This document shows positions 1-12,600 of a DNA stretch of 64,000 nt, piece by piece (the stretch's first letter is position 1; each line of letters opens with the position of its first letter). The notes below the pieces were generated by a model that was not told the origin of the DNA, ran no database searches, and saw only the letters and a program-made list of their open reading frames with translations. The stretch spans positions 44,979,498-45,043,497 of the forward strand of contig NC_134648.1 in assembly GCF_030463565.1 (NCBI RefSeq). The letters run 5' to 3'. The position numbers were made by a program, and so were the translations under genes. This DNA comes from Pelecanus crispus (taxonomy: Eukaryota > Chordata > Aves > Pelecaniformes > Pelecanidae).

Positions 1-3000
1 GTCCGTTGATAGGAATGCAACGAATTCTCTTTCCACAAAAACCCATAGATGCAAGAGTGTATATATCAGTATTTGGGAAAGAGATGTTGAGAATTTTCTT
101 TTTTATTTGAAGGAAGTGTCTTATCTTACTCAGTTACAATTAATTTGTCAAAAGACAAAAGTACAGCCAAGGCTATAAATGCTTGAAGTATATGATTATA
201 ACCTTAGCAGTTTCACCAGCTACCAAACCTCCCTTCTTGGGCATGAAGTCCAACACAGCAACACCTCAAAATCCAACTGTTTAAAATATTGAATAGGTTT
301 AAATGCAGCTTTTGCACTAAATACCCAAACACTTAATAAGGTCTTACATGAGCTACAGCTGCCTGAAGTCATGAAGAAACACAGAGCTAGCAAAACAGAA
401 GCTAAACACTCCCTAGAGGGATAGTCAGCCAGAATGGCCACAGAAAAAGAAACATCAATCTGTTTAGTATAGGTCAGAGACCAAGCAGAATCTAAAGCTG
501 CAGTCTGGCAGCTACTTTTAAGTAAATCTAGGGTACATGCTGCTGCTAAGGCGGCAGCTCTCTCTCATTCTCAAGACCCTCCCAGTCAAAACTATGCGTT
601 TTGACACAAGGGATGCTGTGAAAACAAGACTGAAAGTAAAGCTTAGAAAAACCCAGAGCAACTTTTAGCTTGATCTTACTATGCAGCTGTGCACTAATAG
701 GGAATTGCCAACATAAGGGAAAGGAACAGTCATGCATCATCATCCTTCCTGGCAGGAATCTGCACTTGCATCAACTTAAAGCAATCTCAACCCACAGTCT
801 GATTTTTTAGCTTTTTCAAAAGTCTTGAGCTGCAACGAGGAAAGGATAAGAGGATATTAGCAGATTAAAACAAGTATTTTATAAGGAAGTAGTATAAACA
901 TAACTGGGCAGAGAGGGTGTGCTTAGTATTTGTACAGTGCCCTTGATTTACTAAAAACTTGATTTCCCTATCACCCTCCAGGCTTCTAGAGCCCCACAGC
1001 CTGATACGGCTCAGGAAATGCGAGCTGTCTCTCAGAACCGTCTCTCAATAGTTTGGTCATTCTGACTTCTTCAGTGCAGCAATCTCTGTGTTTTGGGATT
1101 TGTGTTTTTCTTTCCACACAGAACAAACAACTTTTAACAGTAAGTCATGCAGCTGCCTTCACTGTGGCTGAATTCCTCCCAAAGACAGCCTCTCAGGTGA
1201 GTTCCAGCACCCACTGCTGCATCAGATTTCACCTCCATGCCTTCTGTGCCAGGCAACTCCAAGTCCAGAAGACACATGTCTAGACTGATTTAGAGACAGA
1301 TGCATCTGCATGACATCTAGTCTGGGCGTTATTGTTCCAGCAAAAAGAACGTAAGAGAAGACTTGTAGCAAAAGCCTGCAGCAGTGTGATCTGTTGCCCC
1401 TAGCCCCTGCTGCCCGGTTAGCTTTTTTGCCAGAAAGAGCACTTAGACTTGAATAACAGGTCATGTTGCATAAGTTTTGGAGTGCTGTGCTCCACAGGCC
1501 ATTGACAAGCCAAGCAGTTTCCAGTTTGGGGCTGCTAGAACTTCACCTGCCTCCCGTAGCTGCAAAAGCATGAAGACAGGGACTGCCGTAGCATCAGGCA
1601 AAGAATTTTGTCCAGAACCTTAAAGCAGGGGGCTTTTGATCTGATTTCATTAATTTATTGCCTACATTAAAAAAAAAACCAGCTTTCTTTTTGCTTCTAC
1701 CAGCCCTCTTTTGGCTCTACTGCAAGAGGAATTAGGTGTCTACAAACACCCCAGCTTAGCCCAGCCAAAACCAGGGCTACCTAGCCTCCCTGAAATGGGA
1801 ACATTGTTCACGATTTGCATTGCCACAAGTACAAAAACATCTTCTCCAGGACAAGGAGAAACCTTCATATTCCCCTAACATTGCTCTTCACACATCAGGG
1901 CACAATACTATCTCAAAAAAAACCCCAAGGCTTTTCGTATCTTCTTTCTTCCTTTTATGGAACTACCTCAGAAAGTCTCCACCAAACCATTTCATCCTTC
2001 AATACTCTGTACAGACTAATAAAAAAATATCCATAAGCCTATCCTCAAATATGCTAGTTATAGCATTAATAAGAAAATTTCCCATTATATAAAATTGAAA
2101 AATATGATCTATTGCGCTTGTAAATTCTGTAGTAATCCAACTCAGAATCTGTAGAAATAAAAGCACAGCAACCAAACTGATCCATCTGTACTAACTTGTT
2201 TTGAATAATAAAAGACACAGGCTTTGAAAAAACAGAACTCAAATCTAGCGAGAAACAAAATATCCTTTCATTCCACAAGTCACAACGTTTGTTAACATTT
2301 CAAGAACTGTCACCCTTAGTCAAAATGACCTTTTATATTGCAAAGCGTTAAATATTCAAAACTGTCTAGGGAATCTTACAGTGCTCCATGATAAAGTAGG
2401 TGAAAAGGGTCAGCAAAAAAAAAAAAAAAAAAAAAGAATTCACCTTCAAAAACGAAACTACAGTTCAAAGCTTCTATTACAGCCTTATATACTCCTTGTT
2501 AGTAAATTTACTAAGACAAGGTAAGTCACAGACTGAGACAGACTATCTGAAGAACTACATCTTAAAAACAAGCTGCAGTGACAAATGAAGAACAGCTAAA
2601 AAAATTCAAGCTCTTCCAGGTAAACTGAGGACACCAAGAAGCACATATCTGTTCAGTTGAAAGCTACAGAACTTAAGCATTTTCTCCCCGTCTTCTGCAG
2701 TTATTAGCTGTCAAAACTCAAGAGAATATTACTACAAGATTTTGACTTGCACAGAGTTAATACAAGTGAGTCTTAGAGATGTTTTTTAAGCATTCCACTC
2801 CAAGGCACACAGGGATTCAGCAAGGGTCAGTTACAAGAGATGATGAAATGTCAATGACTGAAGCAGGACAGAAGCGCTGTGGATTCATTCCCTAACTAAA
2901 GCATGATATGGTAAATCAATAAAAATTGTTGCAAGTATGACTGTTAGGACTATTGATTTCACTAAAACCCGTAACCAGTACATTCATGACCAAACATGGG

Positions 3001-3525
3001 GATTCCCGGGAGACTCAGGGCTGGATATAGACAGCTGTTACACACAGAGGAGTAGGAAGGCTGAATAGTGTCAAGTATTATGAAAAGTTTTAAGACTTTA
3101 GGGGAAATACAGCTGAATTTTTGTACACTTTGAACTCACACGACATCTGGGTAACAGGAGAAACCACTTCCTATCTCACAGTAAAACGGTGAGATGAGGT
3201 TTTAAAAATAGGCAGGTATTCAAACTCTGCAGCTATAAATATCAAACAGTTAGAGAAACATCAAACTGAAGCCAAAATTGTCTTCAAGGAGCTGAGTTTT
3301 CCAAAGGTACCTCAAGCACACCAGTCCCTCAGAGATATTTTACCTATACTTTCCCCCCCGCCCCCTGTTGTTCAAGAAAGTTCACCTTTCTGGATGATGC
3401 TTACCTTCAGATTCCCCTTCCTGAATATGAAGTGCATGTCACACAACAAATGTAGCTATTTTGGTTGTTTAAGTATGTAATATTTAAAATCAGTTGAAAC
3501 ACAGGCCAAAAAGGATCACAATTAC
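1..3525 (-). other. SNX6: SNX6 last intron (partial); final exon not in window
   Basis: This AT-rich sequence lies downstream of SNX6 exon 13. I looked on the minus strand for the short terminal exon (start GNLQ, stop about 17 codons later) and saw no match, so the intron probably runs past position 1. It contains a run of 21 A at 2415-2435 and nothing else I can name. Confidence 0.6.
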
Positions 3526-3611
3526 CTTAGCATGCTTTAATTCCAGTTCTGCTAGTTCCACCAGATTTTTTCTGAATGCTGCAACTCTTCTTGTCTTAAA
3601 GTCTATCAGTT
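3526..3611 (-). CDS. SNX6: SNX6 coding exon 13 (residues 361-389)
   Basis: Reads (E)[20 protein letters not shown], then ELELKHAK, the last full BAR helix segment. Acceptor TTTCTGTAG, donor GTAATT. It is the penultimate exon; the terminal exon was not found between 1 and 3525. Confidence 0.97.
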
Positions 3612-6600
3612 CTACAGAAAGTAAAAATGGATTCATTAACAGTATTGTTGCTAGTCCCTCAACTGTTAACAGACTTTCCTTCAGGATGGAAGAGATAAAG
3701 GGTAGAGAAGGCAACAAGAAACTCAGCGCATTCCAGACTCACAGATACTGCTACATTGTTGGATGAAAGCAAATGATCATTGCAGTTCCTCATCTCTAGC
3801 TAACCTTTTGTGGACACAGAGCTCTTTTGAAAAAAAAAAAAAAAAGACCGCAATGTGGATGCTTTTAAACATTTAATTATCTTATTCAACATTTTTTGAA
3901 GGCTGACATATAAAAGTATCTAGGGAAGATACTAAGCTAAAACTAGCATGAACAACAGAGGAAGCAGGTATGCTTTATGGATATACCTTTGTGGCTAATG
4001 GGATCACTCATTCTCCACCGTCTCATTTATAGGAATATTAGCCAGATTTACAGGGTCAAATAACTCTTAAATGATAAAAACAAAAGAGCATGGTTCTTTA
4101 AACCTTGAACAAATCTGCCCCAAATGAGTCGGATGACGACCAACTCACAACAATCTTAGCCCAAAAAACAAAAGAAAGTAAGTTTCCAGGAAAAAGGCAA
4201 CATGTAAGTAAGGTTCCTTTTCTCTACAGCTACTGTAACACTGCAACTTCAGTGAAATCTCATTTCATGGTCTCTCCCTTTTCTAATGTAGTATCATCTC
4301 TGCAACAGACTGCTGCCTTCACAGTAGAATGCATAAAACCAAAAGAGGAATTCCAGCAATAGTTTAAAAGATTACGTTTGCCTTTACTGCTAGCAGTTAT
4401 CATTCTGTATCCTATCATATTCATATAAAAAAAGTGGTTAACAAATAATTTTCTCTGCCTAATGGAGCTATGAGGAGCCAAAGGAAAATATAATTTCAAC
4501 TTTCTAAAATAAGTAAATACTGGTTAAAAGATAATAGTTAAGCTTAAGAAACAGAACAAAAATCTATTCTCAATAATAATACTCTAAGATCTGTTAATTT
4601 TCAAGTAGTAATGTAGGATCAAAGACCACCAAAATACCTTGTTTTGCCGATTCAGATATTTTCTCAAATTTCTGACAGCATATTTGCTGAGTAGTTTCAG
4701 CTTGCAGCACATCTTTATTTTTTGCTCTTGCTTTATCCAGTGCCTTATTAGCATTTTCATAATCCACTAGTGACCTAGATCTTCTATACAGGAGATCCTA
4801 TTAAAAAAAACATAACGGACATACAGAGTTTACAAGAATCTACCCAAGGATTTTAGTATATACCAAATAATTAAAAAAAAAAAAATCAGATTAATTTTGG
4901 TCCTTCTTGCTATATTTCAGTTCTTACTAAATTATTTGCACTCACTTTACTTCATCCTGCAAGTCATAGGATCCACATACTGGATCAGACACACAATTTA
5001 ATATTGTTTGGTCTGCATCTTGTCTGACAGAGGCTAGCAACAGATGGCTTAGATGATACTCCAAAAAGCCTAAGAAGGGGCAATCGTGGGAAGTTTCACA
5101 GCTTCTTAAGATTAGAGACCAACTATATTTAGATAATGTATTTGAAATACACACCGGGTCCAAGAAACAGCAGTAGCATTTTTTTGTGCAACAGTTATTG
5201 CTGTGATCTAACAACACATATTTTCTGTCAAATGCTTCGTCATTCTGTCATGTTACTTAATCATCTTACATCAAACAACACTAAGAATGAAATTTTCTGT
5301 AGGTACAGAATATCAAATCTTGCCCATGTGTTTTTGTATCAGCACTTGCAGATCATCTGGAGTATCCATGTTGAATATTAAAAAGAAGTAGAATTGCTTG
5401 CAGTCTACAAGCAGCAAATGCACTGCAAACACATGAACGATTCACCAACAGCTCTTACACTGTTTCTAATTATCAGGGCCAAATCGTACAGTGTAAGTGG
5501 ATCACGCAGTTTCAAATAGTCAGTCCCACAGTCAGCAACTGCATTGTTACTGCTTATATACAACAGAGATCCAGTTTTTACAGCTGAGGGAGAAATTGCA
5601 GGCTAGATGTGGCAGCATTTTAACCTATGTGCTGTGTATTTCCCAAGATGGTCCCTTATATCTCTTTCCTTATCTCTCTTTTTTTTTTTTTTAAAAAGAA
5701 AAGAAATACTATTTCACTGCACAAAAAAACCCATAAAATTCACCTTAGCAGCTTGAGATTCCCTCAGGTAATATTTCAGAAGATCAGAAAGTTTAAGATC
5801 TTCATCAGCAGATACCCGGGCCTCTATTTTCTGGAAAAAAAGTAAGTAAAAGCATCAATTTAAAAACATCTGGATTTTGGGTATTCACTTGTATGATGTA
5901 AATACAACAAAAAATATACAACAGTACATGACAGATTGTCTTTTTCAAAAACTAAGATCATGTATTTGTGACAGAATACTTAAAGATGCATCACGAGAAG
6001 CAGTATATAATTTTGTATTAAAATATAAGCAATAACCTACTGTGCAAGCAGTAATTGACAACTAGCTTTCTATTTTAAACAATGCTTTCTTCCAATTTCA
6101 ATTATATGTATCATACACTAAGAAAACAGTGGAGAAACAAGAACTTATCTGGAATAAAGAGTTGCACAAGAAGTTGTGTTTTGAGATCAAAGAAAAACAA
6201 ATTTTTAAGGCACCTTTGCAGACTAGGTGTGTGACTGCATGTATTAAATGGTCCAAAAGCCCAATAAACTTACTTCTTTGTATTTGAAACAGACATTTCT
6301 GTGAATTTAGAAATAGTCTGCAAGTGCATTTTTTAAACCTAATTTAAAAAAAAAAATTCTAAAAGGCAACATTTTAGGTCAAAGCAAGTAATTCCATTAA
6401 CTTTGTTTTCTTTAAAGTACGTATTTATGCAGGTATAACTGTGTTTAGGAAATGCATACATTTTTCATTCAAAAGTTTTCCCAATACACGGTATGTATCT
6501 TCTGCTCTACCAAGCCAAACAAATAAGGCAAAAGAGACAAGATACTTGAAAATCTGGTTAAGAGCATCAGCAATAGTATTTCTGAGCCTAATAATTGCAG

Positions 6601-9600
6601 GAAACAGATCGTGGCTCCAGAAAAAAGCAGCATGACCGCCATTTTTTGTATTGAGGATTACATTTCTTCATTTCTTTTTTCCATAACAAGTTCTGTGATA
6701 CCCAGTAACAAGTATGGAAGGCCTCTAAGCATTTTTGAGGAACAGCAGCTTTACTAGTGTATTACACAGAAGAAAGGAAGACTGCCTAGAAATGTTTAGT
6801 AGACTGAAGACCCCTAAGGATCAATCACTTTACAAAACAGATGACTGAAATCTTATGCTTTTTCATTCCCTACCACATGTTGCTTAAATGCTTCATATAG
6901 CAGCATCCATAAAACATCCACATATTAATGTCTACTTGACACAAGATCTCCTGGCACTGCCAGGATGTACACAAAGAATGTATCTAAAAAGGCTTCATAG
7001 TACATACCCTTGTTTTGTCAAATAACTCTGATACCTTCAGAAAGAACCTGCACAAAGGAAACAGCTTATATTACAACATTAATCTGAACAGTCCAATTGC
7101 TTTCTAGAACTCAAAATATAATTTGCGTCTGGCAGTAAAGACTGCCAAGGCACTGCTTAGAATTGTAATTCACCGAACGCAGAGAACATAGTTTCGTATT
7201 GTAGCACATCAAACATCTGGGAATTGTACAACTTAAGAAGAGGTAAGGGACAAACAAAGCATAATGGATGGATGTTTTTTACTAAAGAATAATTGCCCAG
7301 CTCCTCAGGGATTCTTTATGCTTCTCTGAATTAAACCCCAAACATTACCACCCTGGTTAACAGTCCTACGCTATTATCAAGTGTCCTTCACTCAAATTTG
7401 AATGTACTTTTCTTCACACAGTAAACATGACACATGCCCTACTTTGAATTCAGGGAGGCTGAGCAACAATGTGGCACATCATCACAGGAGACAATACTAG
7501 AGTTCAGTGTAACAGCAGATGGAATTACAGTCAAATCATCCTATTTTGACAGGAGACAGCCATGATTCCTGACAGACCCTAATAGACTACATCAAATCTC
7601 AATACTATAATCAAAATAATCAATATGTAAGCTATCACCACACTTGGAAGTGTATCACTGTAATTCAGGTAAATTAATAAAAATAAGTTAACTTTCATAC
7701 TCATCTCCTATCTGTCATCACACTAACTCTAATAAAAGTGTACATGTTCACAAGCATCAACATCTTTAAGCTAGTTAACTAAATTTTACTTTCATTTACA
7801 CCAAACTTCATATTCAAGCAAATCACTGAAAGATTAAAGGACAAACATTTGTACATAGAGGCCCTCTTCTATTTCAAAGTTTTAGGGATCTCTGTAGATT
7901 CCTTTCTTTTCCTAAAGGCAGTAAAATTGCCAGAACAGCAAAACTACTTTTCAAGATGTTGGTACAGGGAACACCCACAAAAATCAGTATACTCAGACTG
8001 AGACCTGTTCTTGCTGCACATGTCAAAGCACTTAAAACAATTAAAAAAACCTGGTGAAAGAGTTGGGGTTTTTTCTTATTCTGTGAGGACTTTTCCATTT
8101 CATCTGTGTAATTTTCTACAAACTGCAGAAAAGAGCATATTTTTTCCAAGACAAACGTTAAAGCAAAAATATTAAAACAGCCTGTTACAGAAATGAAACA
8201 CTAGAGAGGAAAATCTCTTAACGTGATGTAACTATAATAAATTCTGGTTTTCTCATCACAAGAGAGCTACCAATCTCAGCAGGTCACCGTTAAGACTGCT
8301 ACTTAGCAAATTCCCCCGGAAGTTATTAACAACATCTTACTTGCATATATCTGTGGAGTCCTGCGTTCCTAATGCGTATAATGAAGAACCAATTCTATTA
8401 TAGTCATCCGCCACATCTAGAAAAACAAACAAGCACTTGTTTTACTATTTCATTCCTCTTCTTTCTGAAAATTTTTAGGTTCCTCTCTTTCTTCAAGAGT
8501 AGGTGTATTTCTAAAAGGAATATGCTTTAACACAAAAACAGAAATAAAATCTCAATAATGTCACTTATGAAAGACAACTTCACACAATAAACGTGGCGCT
8601 CTCACCAAATCATGAAGTCTGTAATTTATCTAGGAATAGTTAATACAATTAGCACCTGCTGGGTAAATTTATTGTGCAACTTTCTTAGGTTTTATTTTGG
8701 TGGAAGATGTACAAACTCAATGGCTAAAGTCTGAATTAAAATCTGAACCTAACATCTAAAGCTATTTGGGGGAAAAAAAAAAATTCACAGTCTAACAACA
8801 ACAAAGCGTAAGTCTGTGTGCTTGAAAGCAGTAAATTGAATGCAAACTCCAAACTACTGAAATACAGTGGTACATGCACAACACCTTTTCTATCACACGC
8901 CAAATTTTCAGGAAACCTTTACCTCATCAAGCGGTCACTGGCTGATGTAGCATTAGTGTTAAAGCATTTTAAACAATGAAGTTAGAAGCAGGGTTTGTAA
9001 AGAAGGCTGCGTAATTTGACTAGTGAGGTACTGCTATACAGTAATCATAAAAATCAAATCTTTGCACAGATGGCTTTTTTAAAGAGCTTTTAGTATAAAC
9101 TCAATGGATGATGAAAACGCTAACAAATCCAAGCAATGAACAGGAAAATATATTTCCTTGTTAATTTTGAAGTTTATATGCCTTTAAGCAGAATTTTTTT
9201 TTTAAGTAACACAACCTTGTTTTAACAGATTGAGTGGGTCACCTTCCACCCAATTCATTACTCCATACATCCCAAGGGCATCAGTGCAGTTGGTTACAGT
9301 AAAGAATGGTATTAGGAAGCCATTAACCTCCCCTTCTATTACTCCCATTGAAACAGAAAAATAGATTTTCTGCTGGAAATAGGAAGTCACTATCTTTGCA
9401 AGCCTTGCAGCTGTCTGTCTGTCATAAGTTACCCATAAACTACAGATTGCCCATTTCCAAAACAGGCTTCCAAGGTCACTGCTCTACTCCTCTAGCCGGA
9501 ATTTCAAAAGGTGCCATTTGTCCCAATTTGCAGTTTGATCAAAGTTGTCAATAAACATCCCAGGTGATTTGAGTCTGAAAACCAGTGAAGCTTTGTCATA

Positions 9601-12600
9601 AGTTTGATCAATCCTTTCCAATCGGATCCTCTACAACCTCATTTCTAATAATACAACCAATGTGAAAGGCTCACTAATATTTGGCACCAAACTACCATGA
9701 ATGAAGTCGTTTTCATTTTAAGAAAGCAAACAAAACACCAGGAACCACTTCAGGTGGGAACTGAATGAAGACACAGGGCCCCTTAGTACTTCATTAAGCC
9801 GTAACTGACTCTCCCCATCTCTTAGCATAAATAGTAAAGCTACAAAAGACTCAGTCTTGATACGACAGCAAGAGAAGCGTTTGAAGAGCTCAGTAAATTC
9901 TTGGTTTAATGTCTCATTCAATATCCACTTTCGAGTCCCTACCAATGGAGACTCATAAAAGGTTTGTGGCCTGGTTTTGTGTGAACTGTATTACTGTAGA
10001 TAGTGAAGACAGAATCTGTGAATCAGACACAAATTTCCAGAAAGTAGATAGAATCTAGTAGTTCAATTTTATCTAGGCACAAAAACTTAAAAATCAAGGG
10101 CAATGAAGGTCAATTTTTTTCCGAGCTTCTCAAAACACAGTAATCCTATAAACCAAACACAGTGGTCCTAAACCAAAGATTTTCCATTTTCTCACATAAA
10201 TGCATTGCACTTGAGAAAACTATCTAGAGCTTCCAGAAATCACATTAGCTAGCACTCCGGTCAGGAAGGGAAATCAATAGCTAAGTGGAAAACCTCACCT
10301 CAGTAAGAAAAGGGGTCCTGCAAATCAAGCTACTGAGTGCACACATTCCAGTCTCCATTCAAAAAGGCTGAAAGGTGGAAACCTGACTTCCCAGTCTAGA
10401 ACTAACAGTCCACATAGGAGTTTGCTGCTCAGCAAGGTAATGCAATGCCTAGTGTGCCAAAAAATTGCACTCTGATGAATGCAAGCTCATCCAGTCAAGA
10501 GCAACTTCATTAGGAGTAAAATCACATATACTGCTATATTACCCACCTTTACACTTTAAAGACTAAAAATCAGACTTAAAATATTATTACATAAAGTGTG
10601 TTTTTCTTCAAAGGGACAGCATGAAGAATCAAGGTATCTTCAGTGTCGCATCAGGGCTGTTCTTAAGCTATCCAGTCTGTTACAGCAAAGGCTAAACTTT
10701 GAAAGTCAGATTAAACTTCATTAGACTATCCGAAGACTATGCTTGGAGAAATTAATTAACTTTTTGCATGCAAAAACAAAACTAAAAATTACGGCTCTTC
10801 ATGAACCACTTCTGTACACTTCAACTGGTACTATTTTCACCCTGGAAAAAGAACTCACTTTTATGTGATCTTGTCATTTTATCAGATTTGGCAGAGGCAT
10901 CTTTGACTCGGTTGTGATATTCTACAAGGAATGTTCTTTCATGTTCAAAGAAGTCATCCACATCCTACAAAAAACAAGAACAATTTAAAAAACAGGATTT
11001 CACTCACTCTACAGAGCAATTGCAGAGTAAATTTGCATATATTGCTCTTGCTGTGACATGACATGCAATCTATTTTTATTGTCTAAAATGGCACTTACGT
11101 AAACTGATTTCTTCTTCACTTATTTCATCATGATCTGAAGTTTTATTAAGAATTTATTAAGAATTAGGAATTTGTAACAAGCATCTTAAAATTCTACATA
11201 ACTAAACCTGAAGCGAAGGAAATAATTTCACTACTAACTACCACTTTGGTGACAGAAAAATAGAATAAATGTCAAGTACTTAATGAAAGGACATCTACCT
11301 ACAAAAAGGGGAGGGGAAGAAAGACTCCCAGTTGCACAAATGCTGCAGTCACAGAAGAGACAATATGAACTCCTAGCTCAGGAACACTGATCTTGATAAA
11401 GATTTCTTTCAAGTTGGTAAATGTAGGCAAATTTTAATATTTTCTGTATACAATTCGAGTTGGTTGTTTTACATTTATTTTAAAAAAACCCTCTAAAATA
11501 GCACAGATGCTCAATACCATGGAATAGCCTACAACATGGGCTTTGAAAAATATGCTTATGAAAACTGCTGGTTACTTGGACTTCATATTTTTCTCCCAGT
11601 CATAATTAATCCATGGTTATATCCACTTTCCAGCAGTTTCAAAACTCAACAACTAGGAACTTTAGCTCCTCTAATTTGCTTGCAAATGCCAAGTTACCAC
11701 TAAAAAGAAAGGAGATCAAAATCATCTTCTGCAGAATTTATGCTTTTTATAAAACCAATCTTTCAACTTTTGGAAAAATCAAAATGTCTCAGTTACATTC
11801 TTGCATCTACCGGGAAAAATAGTATCACCTCTACTGCCTGCTGCTCTTAGCTTTGAAACAGTAGAAGGATGTTACAAGGCTGGTAAAATTCACACTGTGT
11901 TAGTAATTTCTGAGCTGCAGCAGTTGTCAAAGCTAGTGCACCTTCCCACTATATAAAATGACAGGCCAGAACAAAAACCAAGATTATCAATTATCTATGC
12001 ATTAAAAAAATGCTTAATTTCATAAAACAGGGGAAAGAGTACTGAAAGCTCTTGTTTCACAGAAGGAACAGATAGCTTTCGGTTATCTTGCATCCAGGGC
12101 CACAGGTTCCTTCCCATACTCTGCCTCTAATTCTTGTTAGACATCGCTACAGAAATCCCTTTTTTGTAGCTATGTAAAATTCTGCTTCATTAAAAAAGGG
12201 GACAACAACGTTCATACATTTTAAATTTTTCTATGTTAAGCAGTAATCACCTTTACTCCTGAAACAATGACACCATCTGCTGATTTAACCATATTTTTGA
12301 AGAAGTCTTCAAGTTTCTCTTTCTTATTTTTCCCACGAACACTCAACTGAAAAACAAATTCAATTATCAAGTTAGTTCATTTTCTGGAGGCAACAGAAGC
12401 TTTAAAAAAAAAATATAGAACTACATACCACCATTTGCTACTCCTGCGCTCTGCTTAGTCTTATACTCTGCATTAATGGGGACAGGGCACCATGCACCCA
12501 GAATGACGGACTACCTCATTTACTAGGCTGTTCTTTATCACCTAAAATACTATTCCGGCAGGGGATGACACCAAAAAAAAAAAAAAAAAACCAACCAAAA

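Larger units (their letters stand above)
3612..8340 (-). other. SNX6: SNX6 introns 12 to 9
   Basis: Introns 3612-4637, 4798-5743, 5831-7007 and 7048-8340 are AT-rich with short homopolymer A or T tracts. I see no repeat family, RNA gene or coding segment in them beyond the listed exons. Confidence 0.7.

Noticed and set aside
2836..2860. GATGATGA box C and CTGA box D look-alikes in the SNX6 last intron (snoRNA-like)
   Set aside because: The boxes are only about 15 bases apart, too close for a C/D snoRNA, and there is no terminal stem.
3405..3420. 16-nt stretch with a consensus-like acceptor and GTAAGC donor on the minus strand, containing GGGAATCTGAAG (Gly-Asn-Leu-Lys), close to the SNX6 exon 13 donor
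   Set aside because: It resembles the GNLQ start of the last exon, but reading on gives an unrelated sequence with a stop after 14 codons. As an internal exon its frame gives EGESE, and the intron would be only 103 bp. Treated as coincidence.
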